NCBI GenBank assembly: GCA_038363005.1
Contig: JBBQBI010000001.1
Span: forward strand, 186,001-250,000
Length of the DNA: 64,000 bases
Direction: 5' to 3'
Origin: JAKOWB01 sp038363005
GTDB lineage: Bacteria; Pseudomonadota; Alphaproteobacteria; Kiloniellales; JACOMY01
Shown: one piece after another, positions 41,375-50,333 of the stretch
Layout: each line of letters starts with the position of its first letter
Position numbering within the stretch: position 1 is the first letter of the stretch
Made by a program: the position numbers and the translations under genes
Notes under the pieces: model-generated
Told to the model about the DNA's origin: nothing
Databases searched by the model: none
Seen by the model: only the letters and a program-made list of their open reading frames with translations

Positions 41375-42693
41375 GCAACCCGACCATCGGCGCCCTCTTC
41401 TGCGGCCTGATGCTCTTGCTGATGTTCATCCGCGTGCCCATCGCCATCGCCATGCTGCTGGCCGGCGGCATCGGCTATGTCACGCTGGGCGGCTGGACGC
41501 CCTTCCTGGCGACCTTGAAGACCGGTCCCTTCTTCGTGCTGTCGAACGACAGCTTCACCGTCATCCCGCTGTTCCTGCTGATGGGCTTCCTGGCATCGCG
41601 CGCCGGCATCAGCCGGGCGCTCTTCGCCGGCGCCAATGCCTTCTTCGGTCACCTGCGCGGCGGGCTCTGCATGGCGGCGATTGGCGGCTGCGCGCTGTTT
41701 GGCGCGATCTGCGGCTCGTCGCTGGCCACCGCCGCCACCATGGCGCAGGTCGCGCTACCGGAGATGCGGCGCTATGGCTATGACGGCGCGCTGGCCACCG
41801 GCACGCTGGCGGCCGGCGGCACCCTAGGGATTCTCATTCCGCCGTCGATCCCGCTGATCGTCTATGCCATCCTGGCCGAGCAGAACATCGCCAAGCTGTT
41901 CCTCGCCGCTTTCCTGCCCGGCATCATCGCCGCGGTCGGCTACATGGTGGCGGTCGCCATCACTGTGCGGATCAACCCCAAGGCCGGCCCGGCCGGACCC
42001 AAGTCGAGCTGGCGGCAGCGCGGCCGCGCCACGCTGGGGCTGTTTCCCGCGCTGCTGATCTTCGTGCTGGTGCTGGGCGGCATCTACAGCGGCGTCTTTA
42101 CGCCAACCGAGGCGGCGGCCTTTGGCGCGCTGGGCACCGCCATCATCGCGCTGTTCAAGCCCGGCATCCGGCTGGAGGACTACCTGCGCAGCCTGCTGGA
42201 GACCGCGGCGGCGACGGCGATGATCTTCATGATCCTGATCGGCGCTGAGGTGTTCAATTCCTTCATGGCGCTGAGCGGCCTGCCGCAGTCGCTGGCGGCC
42301 GATATCGCCGGCTCCGGCCTGTCGCCCATGACGGTGATGATTCTGATCCTGCTGGTCTACCTGGTGCTGGGTTGCCTGATGGACAGCCTGTCGATGATCT
42401 TGCTGACCATCCCGATCTTCTTCCCGGTGGTGATGGCGCTGGACTATGGCCTGACGCAGGAGCAGACGGCGATCTGGTTCGGCATCATCGCGCTGATCGT
42501 GGTGGAGGTCGGGCTGATCACCCCGCCGGTCGGCATGAACGTCTTTGTCATCAACAAGCTAGCCGAGGGCGTGCCGATGCGGCGGACCTTCATCGGCGTG
42601 GTGCCCTTCCTGCTGTCCGACGTGGTGCGCGTGGCGCTGCTGCTGAGCTTCCCGGTGCTATGCTACGGCGTGATTGACTGGGTGGGTTTCTAG
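41371..42693 (+). CDS. TRAP transporter large permease (DctM family)
   Basis: The GTG at 41371 overlaps the DctQ stop and gives 440 residues. About twelve membrane segments are visible, with the family motifs ALFGAICGSSLATAATMAQVALPEM, GTLGILIPPSIPLIVYA and LGCLMDSLSMILLTIPIF. It uses an ion gradient to import the solute delivered by the DctP protein. It is followed after three bases by pcaB. Confidence 0.93.
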   Translation: MSNPTIGALFCGLMLLLMFIRVPIAIAMLLAGGIGYVTLGGWTPFLATLKTGPFFVLSNDSFTVIPLFLLMGFLASRAGISRALFAGANAFFGHLRGGLCMAAIGGCALFGAICGSSLATAATMAQVALPEMRRYGYDGALATGTLAAGGTLGILIPPSIPLIVYAILAEQNIAKLFLAAFLPGIIAAVGYMVAVAITVRINPKAGPAGPKSSWRQRGRATLGLFPALLIFVLVLGGIYSGVFTPTEAAAFGALGTAIIALFKPGIRLEDYLRSLLETAAATAMIFMILIGAEVFNSFMALSGLPQSLAADIAGSGLSPMTVMILILLVYLVLGCLMDSLSMILLTIPIFFPVVMALDYGLTQEQTAIWFGIIALIVVEVGLITPPVGMNVFVINKLAEGVPMRRTFIGVVPFLLSDVVRVALLLSFPVLCYGVIDWVGF

Positions 42694-42696
42694 CTC

Positions 42697-44049
42697 ATGG
42701 CCTCCGCGCTGCTCGATCCACTGTTCGGCACCGACGATCCCGGCCGGCACTTCACCGCCGCGGCGCAGCTGGGCGCCATGCTGCGGGTCGAGGCCGCGCT
42801 GGCCCGGGCCGAAGCATCCTGCGGCGTGATTCCGGCAGCCGCGGTGCCGGCGATCGAGGCCGCCTGCCATGCCGAGCTCTACAGCCAGGATTCGCTGGCG
42901 CTGGCGGCGGCACCGGCCGGTAACCTCGCCATCCCGCTGGTCAAGGCGCTGACCGCCGAGGTGAAGCGCCGCGATACCGCCGCCGCCGGCTGGGTGCACT
43001 GGGGCGCCACCAGCCAGGACATCCTGGACAGCGGCCTGCTGCTGCAGCTCAAGGGCTGGCTCGCCGACCTGGAGGCAGAGATCGCCGGACTCGCCGACGC
43101 GCTGGCGGACCTGGCGCGGCGCGGCCGCGACCTGCCGATGGCCGGCCACACCTGGCTGGTGCAGGCGCTGCCGGTGACCTTCGGACTGAAGGCGGCTGGC
43201 TGGCTCGATGCCGTGGGGCGGGCGCAGGACCGGCTGCACGAGATGAAGCCGCGCCTGCTGACCCTGCAGTTCGGTGGCGCCGCCGGCACGCTGGCCTCAC
43301 TGGGCGAGCAGGGCCCGGCGGTCGCGGCGGCCTTGGCAAGGGACCTGGATCTCGCGCTGCCGGCGCTGCCGTGGCATGCCGCGCGCGACCGGGTCGGTGA
43401 GCTGGGCTGCTGGCTGGGCCTGCTGGTCGGCACGCTCGGCAAGCTGGCGCGCGACATCTCGCTAATGGGCCAGACTGAGGTGGGCGAGGCACTGGAGGGT
43501 GCCGAGCCGGGGCGCGGCGGCTCCTCCACCATGCCGCACACGCGCAACCCGGTGCGGGCCGCGGCCATCCTGGCGGCGGCGCTGCAGGCACCGGGACTTG
43601 TGGCGACGCTGCTGGCGGCGCAGCTGCAGGAGCAGGAGCGCGGCCTGGGTGGCTGGCAGGCGGAGTGGCTGGTCTTGCCGCAGCTCTGCCGGCTGGCTGA
43701 GGGCGCGACACGCCAGGCGCGCCTGCTGGCCGAGGGACTTGAGCTGCGGCCGGAGCGCATGGCGGCGAACCTGGCGCTGACCGATGGATTGATCCTGGCG
43801 GAGGCCGTGACGCTGGCCCTGGGGCGGACGCTGGGCCGGCTGGCGGCGCATCATCTGGTCGAACAGGCGAGCAAGCAGGCGCTCGCCACGGGGAAACCCT
43901 TGGCCGCCGTGCTGTCTGCGATGAGCGAGGTCACGGCGGTGCTGCCGCCGGACGAGATCGCACGGCTGCTGCGGCCGGAGAACTACCTGGGCGCCGCTGG
44001 CGCCTTCGTTGATCGCGCCCTGGCGGCGCATGCGCAAAGGGAAACCTGA
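42697..44049 (+). CDS. pcaB: 3-carboxy-cis,cis-muconate cycloisomerase
   Basis: The 450-residue member of the fumarase/aspartase superfamily has the signature GSSTMPHTRNPVRA, preceded by the LEGAEPGRGG stretch typical of PcaB. HWGATSQDILDSG near residue 107 is the second superfamily region. It lactonises the PcaHG product to 4-carboxymuconolactone. The C-terminal region ends after a DEIARLLRPENYLGAA segment typical of the enzyme. It shares one base with pcaD (TGATG). Confidence 0.94.
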   Translation: MASALLDPLFGTDDPGRHFTAAAQLGAMLRVEAALARAEASCGVIPAAAVPAIEAACHAELYSQDSLALAAAPAGNLAIPLVKALTAEVKRRDTAAAGWVHWGATSQDILDSGLLLQLKGWLADLEAEIAGLADALADLARRGRDLPMAGHTWLVQALPVTFGLKAAGWLDAVGRAQDRLHEMKPRLLTLQFGGAAGTLASLGEQGPAVAAALARDLDLALPALPWHAARDRVGELGCWLGLLVGTLGKLARDISLMGQTEVGEALEGAEPGRGGSSTMPHTRNPVRAAAILAAALQAPGLVATLLAAQLQEQERGLGGWQAEWLVLPQLCRLAEGATRQARLLAEGLELRPERMAANLALTDGLILAEAVTLALGRTLGRLAAHHLVEQASKQALATGKPLAAVLSAMSEVTAVLPPDEIARLLRPENYLGAAGAFVDRALAAHAQRET

Positions 44050-44837
44050 TGCCGAGTATTCCGATCGCGGGCGGTACGCTGAACTATCGTGTCGACGGGC
44101 CGGCCGAGGCGCCGCCGCTGCTGCTGTCCAATTCTCTGGGCACCACCCTGGCCATGTGGGACCGGCAGATCCCGGCGCTGGCGAAGCATTTCCGCGTCAT
44201 CCGCTACGACAGTCGCGGACATGGCCAGTCCAGCGTCACCCCCGGCCCCTACAGCATCGAGCTGCTCGGCCGCGATGCAGTGGCGATCCTCGACGAGCTC
44301 GACATTCAGAGGGTGCGGTACTGTGGCCTCTCCATGGGCGGCATGGTCGGCCAGTGGCTGCTGGCCAATGCGCCAGAGCGGCTTGAGCGCGTCGTGCTCT
44401 GCAACACCACGGGCAAGTACGCGGGACCCTTCGACCTGTGGAACAACCGGATCCAGACGGTGCTGGCGCAGGGCATGGCGCCGATCCTTGAAGGTGTGCT
44501 GGAGCGCTGGTTTACCGCCGGCTTCCGCCAGGCACATTCCGAGGCGCTGGAACCGCTACGGCGTGATCTCCTGGCACTCGACCCGCGTGGTTATGCCGCC
44601 TGCACCGCGGCGGTGCGTGATGTCGACACCTTGAAAGACCTGGGCCGCGCCAATGCGCCGACCCTGGTGGTGATCGGTCGCCACGACCCGGCTACCACGC
44701 CGGCGCAGGGCCAGGCCATCGCCGCGGCGATTCCGGGTGCGCGTAGCGTGACCCTGGAGTCCTCGCATCTGTCCAACATTGAGGCCGAAGCGGATTTCAA
44801 CGCCGCCGTGATGGCCTTCCTGACGGAGGACCTCTAG
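44049..44837 (+). CDS. pcaD: 3-oxoadipate enol-lactonase
   Basis: The 262-residue alpha/beta hydrolase has oxyanion-region HG-like LLSNSLGTTLAMWD, RYDSRGHGQS, and the nucleophile elbow GLSMGG with Ser95. The catalytic His is near the end in LESSHLSNIEA. It opens beta-ketoadipate enol-lactone to beta-ketoadipate. It is followed directly by pcaC. Confidence 0.94.
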   Translation: MPSIPIAGGTLNYRVDGPAEAPPLLLSNSLGTTLAMWDRQIPALAKHFRVIRYDSRGHGQSSVTPGPYSIELLGRDAVAILDELDIQRVRYCGLSMGGMVGQWLLANAPERLERVVLCNTTGKYAGPFDLWNNRIQTVLAQGMAPILEGVLERWFTAGFRQAHSEALEPLRRDLLALDPRGYAACTAAVRDVDTLKDLGRANAPTLVVIGRHDPATTPAQGQAIAAAIPGARSVTLESSHLSNIEAEADFNAAVMAFLTEDL

Positions 44838-45221
44838 ATGGACGAGAAGGACCGCCTGGCGCTGGGCGACAAGACGCGACGCTCGGTGCTGGGCGACGCG
44901 CACGTCGAGCGTTCGCAGCAGAACCGCACCGACTTCAACGGCGAGTTCCTCGACTTCATCACCCGCACCGCCTGGGGCGAAATCTGGACGCGGCCCGGCC
45001 TGGCGAAGCGCGACCGCAGTCTGATCGTGCTGGCGATGATGACGGCGCTGGGTCGCTGGGAAGAACTGAAGCTGCACCTGAAGGGTGCGCTGAACAACGG
45101 CGTGACGGCGGAGGAGATCAAGGAGGTGCTGCTGCAGGCGGCGATCTATGCCGGCGTTCCGGCAGCCAACACCGCCTTCCATATCGCCAGCGACGTGCTG
45201 AAGGAGGCGGGGAAGATTTGA
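44838..45221 (+). CDS. pcaC: 4-carboxymuconolactone decarboxylase
   Basis: The 127-residue all-helical protein of the CMD/AhpD-like family has GEIWTRPGLAKRDRSLIVLAMMTALGR and EIKEVLLQAAIYAGVPAANTAFH, characteristic of PcaC. It decarboxylates 4-carboxymuconolactone to the enol-lactone used by PcaD. It starts right after the pcaD stop. Confidence 0.95.
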   Translation: MDEKDRLALGDKTRRSVLGDAHVERSQQNRTDFNGEFLDFITRTAWGEIWTRPGLAKRDRSLIVLAMMTALGRWEELKLHLKGALNNGVTAEEIKEVLLQAAIYAGVPAANTAFHIASDVLKEAGKI

Positions 45222-45240
45222 GGTTGGTAGAAACCAAGGG

Positions 45241-45350
45241 CCCTCACCCCAACCCTCTCCCACCAAAAGCGGGAGAGGGAGCAGAAGGTCGCCGAAGCGA
45301 GCCAGAAGCTCACCCTCTCCCGCTTTTGGCGGGAGAGGGCAGGGTGAGGG
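45241..45350. repeat. Inverted repeat with CCCTCACCC/CCCTCTCCC arms between pcaC and pobA
   Basis: Arms 45241-45279 and 45313-45350 are near-perfect reverse complements and include a shared AAAAGCGGGAGAGGG block. The loop is about 33 bases. It is the same family as the element at 40692-40841. It may end or weaken the pca transcript before pobA. Confidence 0.8.
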
Positions 45351-45363
45351 CGTTGGTTAGCGC

Positions 45364-46527
45364 ATGAAGACCACCCGTACTCAGGTCGCCATCATCGGCG
45401 CTGGGCCAGCCGGTTTGATGCTGGGCCACCTGCTGACCCGCGCCGGCATCGACAACGTGATCCTGGAACGCCAGAGTCGCGACTATGTCGAGCAGCGCAT
45501 CCGCGCCGGCGTGCTGGAGCACTGGGTGGCGGAGCTGCTGCGCGAGACGGGTCTTGGCGACCGCATGGACCGCGAGGGGCTGTTGCACCATGGCATCTCG
45601 CTCGCCTTCGAGGGGGCGAAGCATCGGCTCGACCTGACCGAGCTGTCGGGCGGCAAGGCGGTGATGGTCTATGGCCAGCACGAGGTGGTGAAGGACCTGA
45701 TCGCTCAGCGCCTGGCCGACGGTGCGCCGCTGCACTTCGAGGCGGCCAGCGTCGCGTTGCATGACATCGAGAGCAAGCGGCCGCGCGTCACCTGGCAGGG
45801 CGGTGCGCTGGACTGCGAGGTGATTGCCGGCTGCGACGGCTTCCACGGCATCTGCCGGCCAAGCATTCCACAGGACCGGCTGCAGGGCTTCGACCGCGTC
45901 TATCCCTTCGCCTGGCTCGGCATCCTGGCGGAATCGACGCCGGCCTCGCACGAGCTGATCTATGCCAGACATGAGCGCGGCTTCGCGCTGCTGTCGATGC
46001 GCTCGCCGACGATCTCGCGGCTTTACCTGCAGTGCGCGCCGGACGAGGAGCTAGAGGCCTGGTCCGACCGGCGCATCTGGGACGAGCTGGCGGCGCGGCT
46101 GGAACTGGACCTACCGGAAGGGCCGATCCTGCAGAAGGGCGTGACGGCGATGCGCAGTTACGTTACCGCGCCGCTGCGCCACGGGCGGCTGTTCCTGGCC
46201 GGCGACGCGGCGCATATCGTCCCGCCGACCGGCGCCAAGGGCATGAACCTGGCGCTGGCCGATGTGCGCGTGCTGGCAGAAGCACTGCGGGCCTTCTTCG
46301 GCGAGGGAAGCGAGCGGCTGCTCGACGCCTACTCCGATACCTGCCTGCGGCGCGTCTGGAAGGCGCAGCGCTTCAGCGGCTGGATGACCGGCCTGCTGCA
46401 TCGTTTCCCCGAGCACGACGCCTTCGGCCGGCGGGTGCAGCTGGCCGAGCTGGACTACGTGACCTCGTCGCGCGCCGCGGCCACGGCGCTGGCGGAGAAC
46501 TACGTCGGGCTGCCGTTCGATTTGTGA
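45364..46527 (+). CDS. pobA: 4-hydroxybenzoate 3-monooxygenase
   Basis: The 387-residue flavoprotein has an N-terminal FAD motif VAIIGAGPAGLMLGHLL and ILERQSRDYVEQRIRAGVLE, characteristic of p-hydroxybenzoate hydroxylase. GCDGFHGICR and GRLFLAGDAAHIVPPTGAKGMNLALAD complete the FAD site. It uses NADPH and O2 to make protocatechuate, feeding the pca genes upstream. Length matches the Pseudomonas enzyme (394). It is separated from pcaC by a 110-base inverted repeat. Confidence 0.95.
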   Translation: MKTTRTQVAIIGAGPAGLMLGHLLTRAGIDNVILERQSRDYVEQRIRAGVLEHWVAELLRETGLGDRMDREGLLHHGISLAFEGAKHRLDLTELSGGKAVMVYGQHEVVKDLIAQRLADGAPLHFEAASVALHDIESKRPRVTWQGGALDCEVIAGCDGFHGICRPSIPQDRLQGFDRVYPFAWLGILAESTPASHELIYARHERGFALLSMRSPTISRLYLQCAPDEELEAWSDRRIWDELAARLELDLPEGPILQKGVTAMRSYVTAPLRHGRLFLAGDAAHIVPPTGAKGMNLALADVRVLAEALRAFFGEGSERLLDAYSDTCLRRVWKAQRFSGWMTGLLHRFPEHDAFGRRVQLAELDYVTSSRAAATALAENYVGLPFDL

Positions 46528-46632
46528 CCGGGGCGATCCCTGACCGGGCGGCATGACACCCTGCGGTCAGCGGGGGTGCTGCGGCGCAGCATAGGCGCTA
46601 GACTGCGCGCCTCATCCGCCCCGGAGGTCGCC

Positions 46633-47958
46633 ATGGCAACCGTCGCCCCCTGCACGCTCGAAGAAGGCCTGGACCGCGCCGGCACCGGCCGCTTCCAGTG
46701 GATCCTGCTCGGCATCTTCGGCCTGGTCTGGGCAGCCGATGCCATGCAGGTACTGGCCATCGGCTTCACCGCGCCTTCGATCGCCAAGACCTTCGCCATC
46801 ACCGTGCCGGAGGCGCTGCAGACCGGCACCACCTTCTTCCTTGGCATGCTGATCGGCGCCTGGGTCTTCGGCCAGCTGGCCGACCGCTGGGGCCGCCGCC
46901 GCGTGCTGATCGTCACGGTGCTGCTGGACGCGGTCTTCGGCCTGGCCTCGGCGGCGGCGCCGGACTTCACCTTCCTGCTGGTCCTGCGCTTCCTGACCGG
47001 CATGGCGGTGGGCGGCACCCTGCCGGTGGATTATGCGCTGATGGCCGAGTTCCTGCCGGCCCGCCGCCGCGGCCGTTGGCTGGTGGCGCTGGAGGGCTTC
47101 TGGGCCATCGGCACCATCGTCGTCGCCGTGGCCGCCTGGATCTTCGCCGGCAGCGGCGTGGCCGATCCCTGGCGCTGGATCTTCGTGGTCACCGGCGTGC
47201 CGGCGCTGATCGGCATCGGCCTGCGGCTCTGGGTGCCGGAATCGCCCTATTACCTGACGCGCAACGGCCGCACGCGCGAGGCCGAGCAGGTGCTGCAGCG
47301 CATCGCCCGCAGCAACGGGCGTTCGCTCCCCGACCTCGACCTCAAGGCGGCGCAGCGCGCGCGGGCGCCGGCCTGGGCGCTGTTCCGGCCCGACCTGAAG
47401 CGCCGCTCGATCCTGATCCTGGCCGGCTGGTTCCTGATCTCCGCTGCCTACTACGGCGTCTTCGTCTGGCTGCCGGGGCAGTTGGTCGCCGGCGGCCACG
47501 GCTTCGTGCGCGGCTACGAGTTCCTGATCTGGATCGCGCTGGCGCAGGTGCCGGGCTATGCCCTGGCGGCCTATGGCGTGGAGGCCTGGGGCCGGCGCGC
47601 CACGCTGGTCGGTTTCACGCTGCTCAGCGCCGCCGGCTGCTTCCTCTTCACCCTGGTCGAGGGACCTATGTTGGTCGGCGCCGCGCTGCTGATCATGTCC
47701 TTCGCGCTGCTCGGCACCTGGGGTGCGCTCTATGCCTATACGCCGGAGCTCTATCCGACCGAGTTGCGCGGCACCGGCATGGGCACGGCCGGCGCCATGG
47801 CGCGGCTCGGCGGACTGCTGGCGCCGACGGCGGTGGCCTGGCTGGTGGTGGAGACCTCCTTCACCACCGCCATCGCCGCCTTCGCCGTGCTGCTGGTGCT
47901 CTCGGCCCTGGCGACGCTGGGCATCCGCGACGAGACCCGGGCCAAGGCGCTGGAGTGA
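46633..47958 (+). CDS. MFS transporter (metabolite:H+ symporter type)
   Basis: The chosen ATG 46633 follows GGAGG and gives 441 residues with 12 hydrophobic segments. Signature loops are GQLADRWGRRRVLIV after segment 2 and EFLPARRRGRWLVALEG between segments 4 and 5, as in the SV2/NiaP and aromatic-acid symporter groups. Following pobA, it could import an aromatic acid, but the TRAP system already offers one route, so the substrate stays open. Confidence 0.85.
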   Translation: MATVAPCTLEEGLDRAGTGRFQWILLGIFGLVWAADAMQVLAIGFTAPSIAKTFAITVPEALQTGTTFFLGMLIGAWVFGQLADRWGRRRVLIVTVLLDAVFGLASAAAPDFTFLLVLRFLTGMAVGGTLPVDYALMAEFLPARRRGRWLVALEGFWAIGTIVVAVAAWIFAGSGVADPWRWIFVVTGVPALIGIGLRLWVPESPYYLTRNGRTREAEQVLQRIARSNGRSLPDLDLKAAQRARAPAWALFRPDLKRRSILILAGWFLISAAYYGVFVWLPGQLVAGGHGFVRGYEFLIWIALAQVPGYALAAYGVEAWGRRATLVGFTLLSAAGCFLFTLVEGPMLVGAALLIMSFALLGTWGALYAYTPELYPTELRGTGMGTAGAMARLGGLLAPTAVAWLVVETSFTTAIAAFAVLLVLSALATLGIRDETRAKALE

Positions 47959-48007
47959 CGCCGCCAGCCTCCGCTAGGCTGCGGGCAGCAGCTTGGCGGG
48001 GGGCCTC

Positions 48008-48946
48008 ATGCGCATCCTTCTGACGACGATCCTGGTGCTGGCCGCGGGGCCGGTGCTGGCCTGTGGCCAGCAGGCTGACGGACTCTGCGACGAGTCCTAT
48101 ATCGGCAGCGGCATCTGCCCGCTGAACAGCGATACCGCGGACTGCGCCGGACAGCAGGTCTGGTGGGGATCGGACGAGGCCGCCATCGACGCGGACGAGG
48201 TCTTCGAGATGGAGCCGGGGCGCCTGCGCCTGGCCCGCAACGAGATCTTCGCCCGCCACGGCCGCCGCTTTCAGAGCGCCGACCTGCAGGCCTTCTTCGA
48301 CCTCAGGGACTGGTACCGCGCGGCGGATGGCGAGCCGGTCCTGAGCGCCGTGGAGCGTGCCAACGTCGCGGCCTTCAAGGCCGAGGAAGACGCCCAGGCC
48401 AAGGACCTGCCGCATGCGTCGGGCATGCCGCGTCCGCGCGCCAGCCTTAGTGCCGAGGCCTGGTACGACGACGGCAGCCACACCGCCTTCGAGCAGGTGA
48501 AGGGCCGCGAGCGCCAGGTCGAGGTCAGCGCCGAGGGCGACGTACGGGAACGCCTGGTGCTGGGCGACCGGCGCGAGATCTGGGACCTGATGCCGGCCGA
48601 CGGCCAGGCGGTGGTCTATTCGCCCTGGTACGACCCCAAGGTCCTGCTGCGGCTGCCCGCCATGCTGGTCCTGCTGAAGCCGGTGGCGGAGGGCGTGGAA
48701 ACCGTCCTTGGCGAGCGCGCGACGCGCTTCCGCCTGACCTATGAGGACGGCGAGGACTCCTACTGGCGCGGCCAGGTCTGGGTCAGCGCCGACGGCGTGG
48801 TGCTGCAGGCCGACGTCACCTTCCGCACCTATGAGAGCGACTCGACCTACGACGGCCACGTGGCGTTCCACCTGAAGAACCTGCGGCGTGAGGCGCTGGA
48901 GCCGGTGGAGCCGCCGACGGACCTGGCAGTGGGCTACGCCGGCTGA
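48008..48946 (+). CDS. Exported YARHG-domain protein
   Basis: The ATG at 48008 opens a 312-residue protein with a Sec signal peptide (MRILLTTILVLAAGPVLACG); the cysteine after ALA/LA could also make it a lipoprotein. A YARHG domain is at about residues 70-105 (LRLARNEIFARHGRRFQSADLQAFF, then LRDWYRAAD). Several cysteines lie in the first 50 residues. The C-terminal half is beta-rich with no named domain. The YARHG domain is of unknown function and is usually extracellular. Confidence 0.8.
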   Translation: MRILLTTILVLAAGPVLACGQQADGLCDESYIGSGICPLNSDTADCAGQQVWWGSDEAAIDADEVFEMEPGRLRLARNEIFARHGRRFQSADLQAFFDLRDWYRAADGEPVLSAVERANVAAFKAEEDAQAKDLPHASGMPRPRASLSAEAWYDDGSHTAFEQVKGRERQVEVSAEGDVRERLVLGDRREIWDLMPADGQAVVYSPWYDPKVLLRLPAMLVLLKPVAEGVETVLGERATRFRLTYEDGEDSYWRGQVWVSADGVVLQADVTFRTYESDSTYDGHVAFHLKNLRREALEPVEPPTDLAVGYAG

Positions 48947-49060
48947 TCCTATGTGGAAGCACTGGGGCCGGCGCGGACTTGCCGCTGGCGTCAACCTGGA
49001 TCCGGTCCCATTGCGATTGGGACATTGATCGACTGGGCGGCTGATACTCAAAACATCCGA

Positions 49061-49561
49061 TCATATACAGCGTGACAAGGCCAGCCGTGCTGCCTTGCCG
49101 ATCTCTTCGGGGGAACTGTCCGCTGGAATCCGGACCCAATCGGACCGGCTGATACCGTCGCCGCTCCAGGCTTCTAGTCTCCTGTGATTGGATGGCATGA
49201 TTTCAATGACCTGCGCCTCCTGCGTCACGGAGCAACTCATCATGTCCTTGAAGAGCGCACGCTTGTTCTTGTAGCCGCACTCTGACAAGACGCTCTCGAT
49301 CCAACGCTGGTATTCCTTGTTCATCATTTCGGAGTCCCACAGCTCAGGGTCGTCCTTGCGAAGGACCATGCGGCTCAGCGAAAGAGCCTGCAGTATCGCG
49401 GCCCCGAGTTCGATATCAGGCACCTCCTTAGGCAGTCTGAAGTCCGACCCATTTGGATCGATTCTGAGCAAGCCATATCCAGAAAAGGTCCTGACAAAAA
49501 TATGGCGATCGTTCGCGTCAACGCTTGCACTCAATTCATTTGGTAATTTTCTCTTCCTCAT
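49061..49561 (-). CDS. CdiI-like immunity protein
   Basis: The 166-residue protein begins at an ATG overlapping the toxin stop (ATGA), the usual toxin-immunity coupling. VRTFSGYGLLRIDPNGSDF, DIELGAAILQALSLSR and YKNKRALFKDMMSC resemble, from memory, immunity proteins labelled contact-dependent growth inhibition system immunity protein. The last third (LEAWSGDGISRSDWVRIPADSSPEEIG) also fits that family. It would bind and neutralise the DNase encoded just upstream. The region is visibly richer in A/T than its neighbours, a sign of transfer. A search against the CdiI families would settle the name. Confidence 0.65.
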   Translation of the reverse strand: MRKRKLPNELSASVDANDRHIFVRTFSGYGLLRIDPNGSDFRLPKEVPDIELGAAILQALSLSRMVLRKDDPELWDSEMMNKEYQRWIESVLSECGYKNKRALFKDMMSCSVTQEAQVIEIMPSNHRRLEAWSGDGISRSDWVRIPADSSPEEIGKAARLALSRCI

Positions 49562-50232
49562 CGAATGACAGTTATAACGATTTTCGCATTGACCATCTTG
49601 GCATATCCGATCGCCCTCTTAAGTTGCAGCCATTGGGCGGGGTTAGTCGCGGCTGGAACGGCGAGGAGCAGTTGCATAGTCGTGATCTTGCTCAGGCGTA
49701 TTCGATCGATGCCCACTCGATCATTTTCGAATGCGGTCATTTGATCGATGTACCGCTTGAGTCTGCGATAGATGTTGTGTGGGTTTACCAGATACGAAGG
49801 AGCGTTGGTGTCCAGGGTCTTCAAACTGTTCGCAAGACCTGTCTCGGGATTATAGCGGTCAAAGGTCTTGAAGGAAAACGGGAGTACATCGCCGAGGCGC
49901 TTGTCCCGCTCAAGATACCTTTCCCAGGGCCGGCCCTGCTGCACGATGCCGCCGCCCCAGAGGATCCCGACCTTCTCGTTGCTCACCGGGACGCGAAGCA
50001 GTTCCAGCGCCCTGTCTTTCGCCGACTTGATGAGGCCCAGGCCACGCGCAACGGAATGGAGGCCGCGTTTGGCGGCGGAACCTAGGATCGGAAAGGCCTC
50101 GACGACGGACAGCGCGGCGCCGAGCCCGGCTTCGAGGGCCGCCTCGCCGTCGCCGTCGAACAGGGCACCGATGAGGTCCCGGGCGTTGATGCCGAGTTCA
50201 AGGAAGGCGGAGCCCGGGATGAAGCCGACCAC
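49558..50232 (-). CDS. Orphan CDI-type DNase toxin (CdiA-CT EC869-like), N-terminally truncated
   Basis: From the GTG at 50232 the protein is 224 residues. The first 80 are a helical pre-toxin-like region (ARDLIGALFDGDGEAALEAGLGAALSVVEAFPILGSAAKRG). The toxin domain starts near residue 84 with VSNEKVGILWGGGIVQQG. The four residues I recall for the EC869 CdiA-CT zinc-dependent DNase (Glu177, Asp198, Ser209, Lys211) match Glu104, Asp125, Ser136 and Lys138 with identical spacing. The frame runs open upstream to a stop at 50293-50295, so residues before 50232 (ending LAALALET) look coding but have no start. It has no delivery domain and is best read as an orphan module. It is followed by its immunity gene. 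Confidence 0.75.
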   Translation of the reverse strand: MVGFIPGSAFLELGINARDLIGALFDGDGEAALEAGLGAALSVVEAFPILGSAAKRGLHSVARGLGLIKSAKDRALELLRVPVSNEKVGILWGGGIVQQGRPWERYLERDKRLGDVLPFSFKTFDRYNPETGLANSLKTLDTNAPSYLVNPHNIYRRLKRYIDQMTAFENDRVGIDRIRLSKITTMQLLLAVPAATNPAQWLQLKRAIGYAKMVNAKIVITVIR

Positions 50233-50288
50233 TGTCTCCAGCGCCAGGGCAGCGAGATCCCGCTCCTCCAGCGGGCCGGCAACTTCGC

Positions 50289-50330
50289 CTACTTACTGAA
50301 CTCGATGGCTATGGGCCGCCCCTTCCGGCG
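50289..50330 (-). pseudogene. Short coding scrap before the orphan toxin, possible frameshift junction
   Basis: On the minus strand a frame ends ...GRPIAIEFSK then TAG at 50291-50289. One base shift joins it to VGEVAGPLEERDLAALALET, which runs in frame into the orphan toxin. This could be a one-base frameshift in a longer toxin gene or chance juxtaposition. I cannot trace a longer reading frame because the hairpin element lies just upstream. Confidence 0.35.
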
Positions 50331-50333
50331 GCA

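Noticed and set aside
49005..49023. GTCCCA/TGGGAC inverted repeat as terminator after the YARHG or CdiI-like gene
   Set aside because: The stem is six bases with a seven-base loop and no T-tract on either strand.
49867..50299. Plus-strand frames in the toxin island
   Set aside because: They are antisense to the DNase toxin frame, which carries the catalytic residues.
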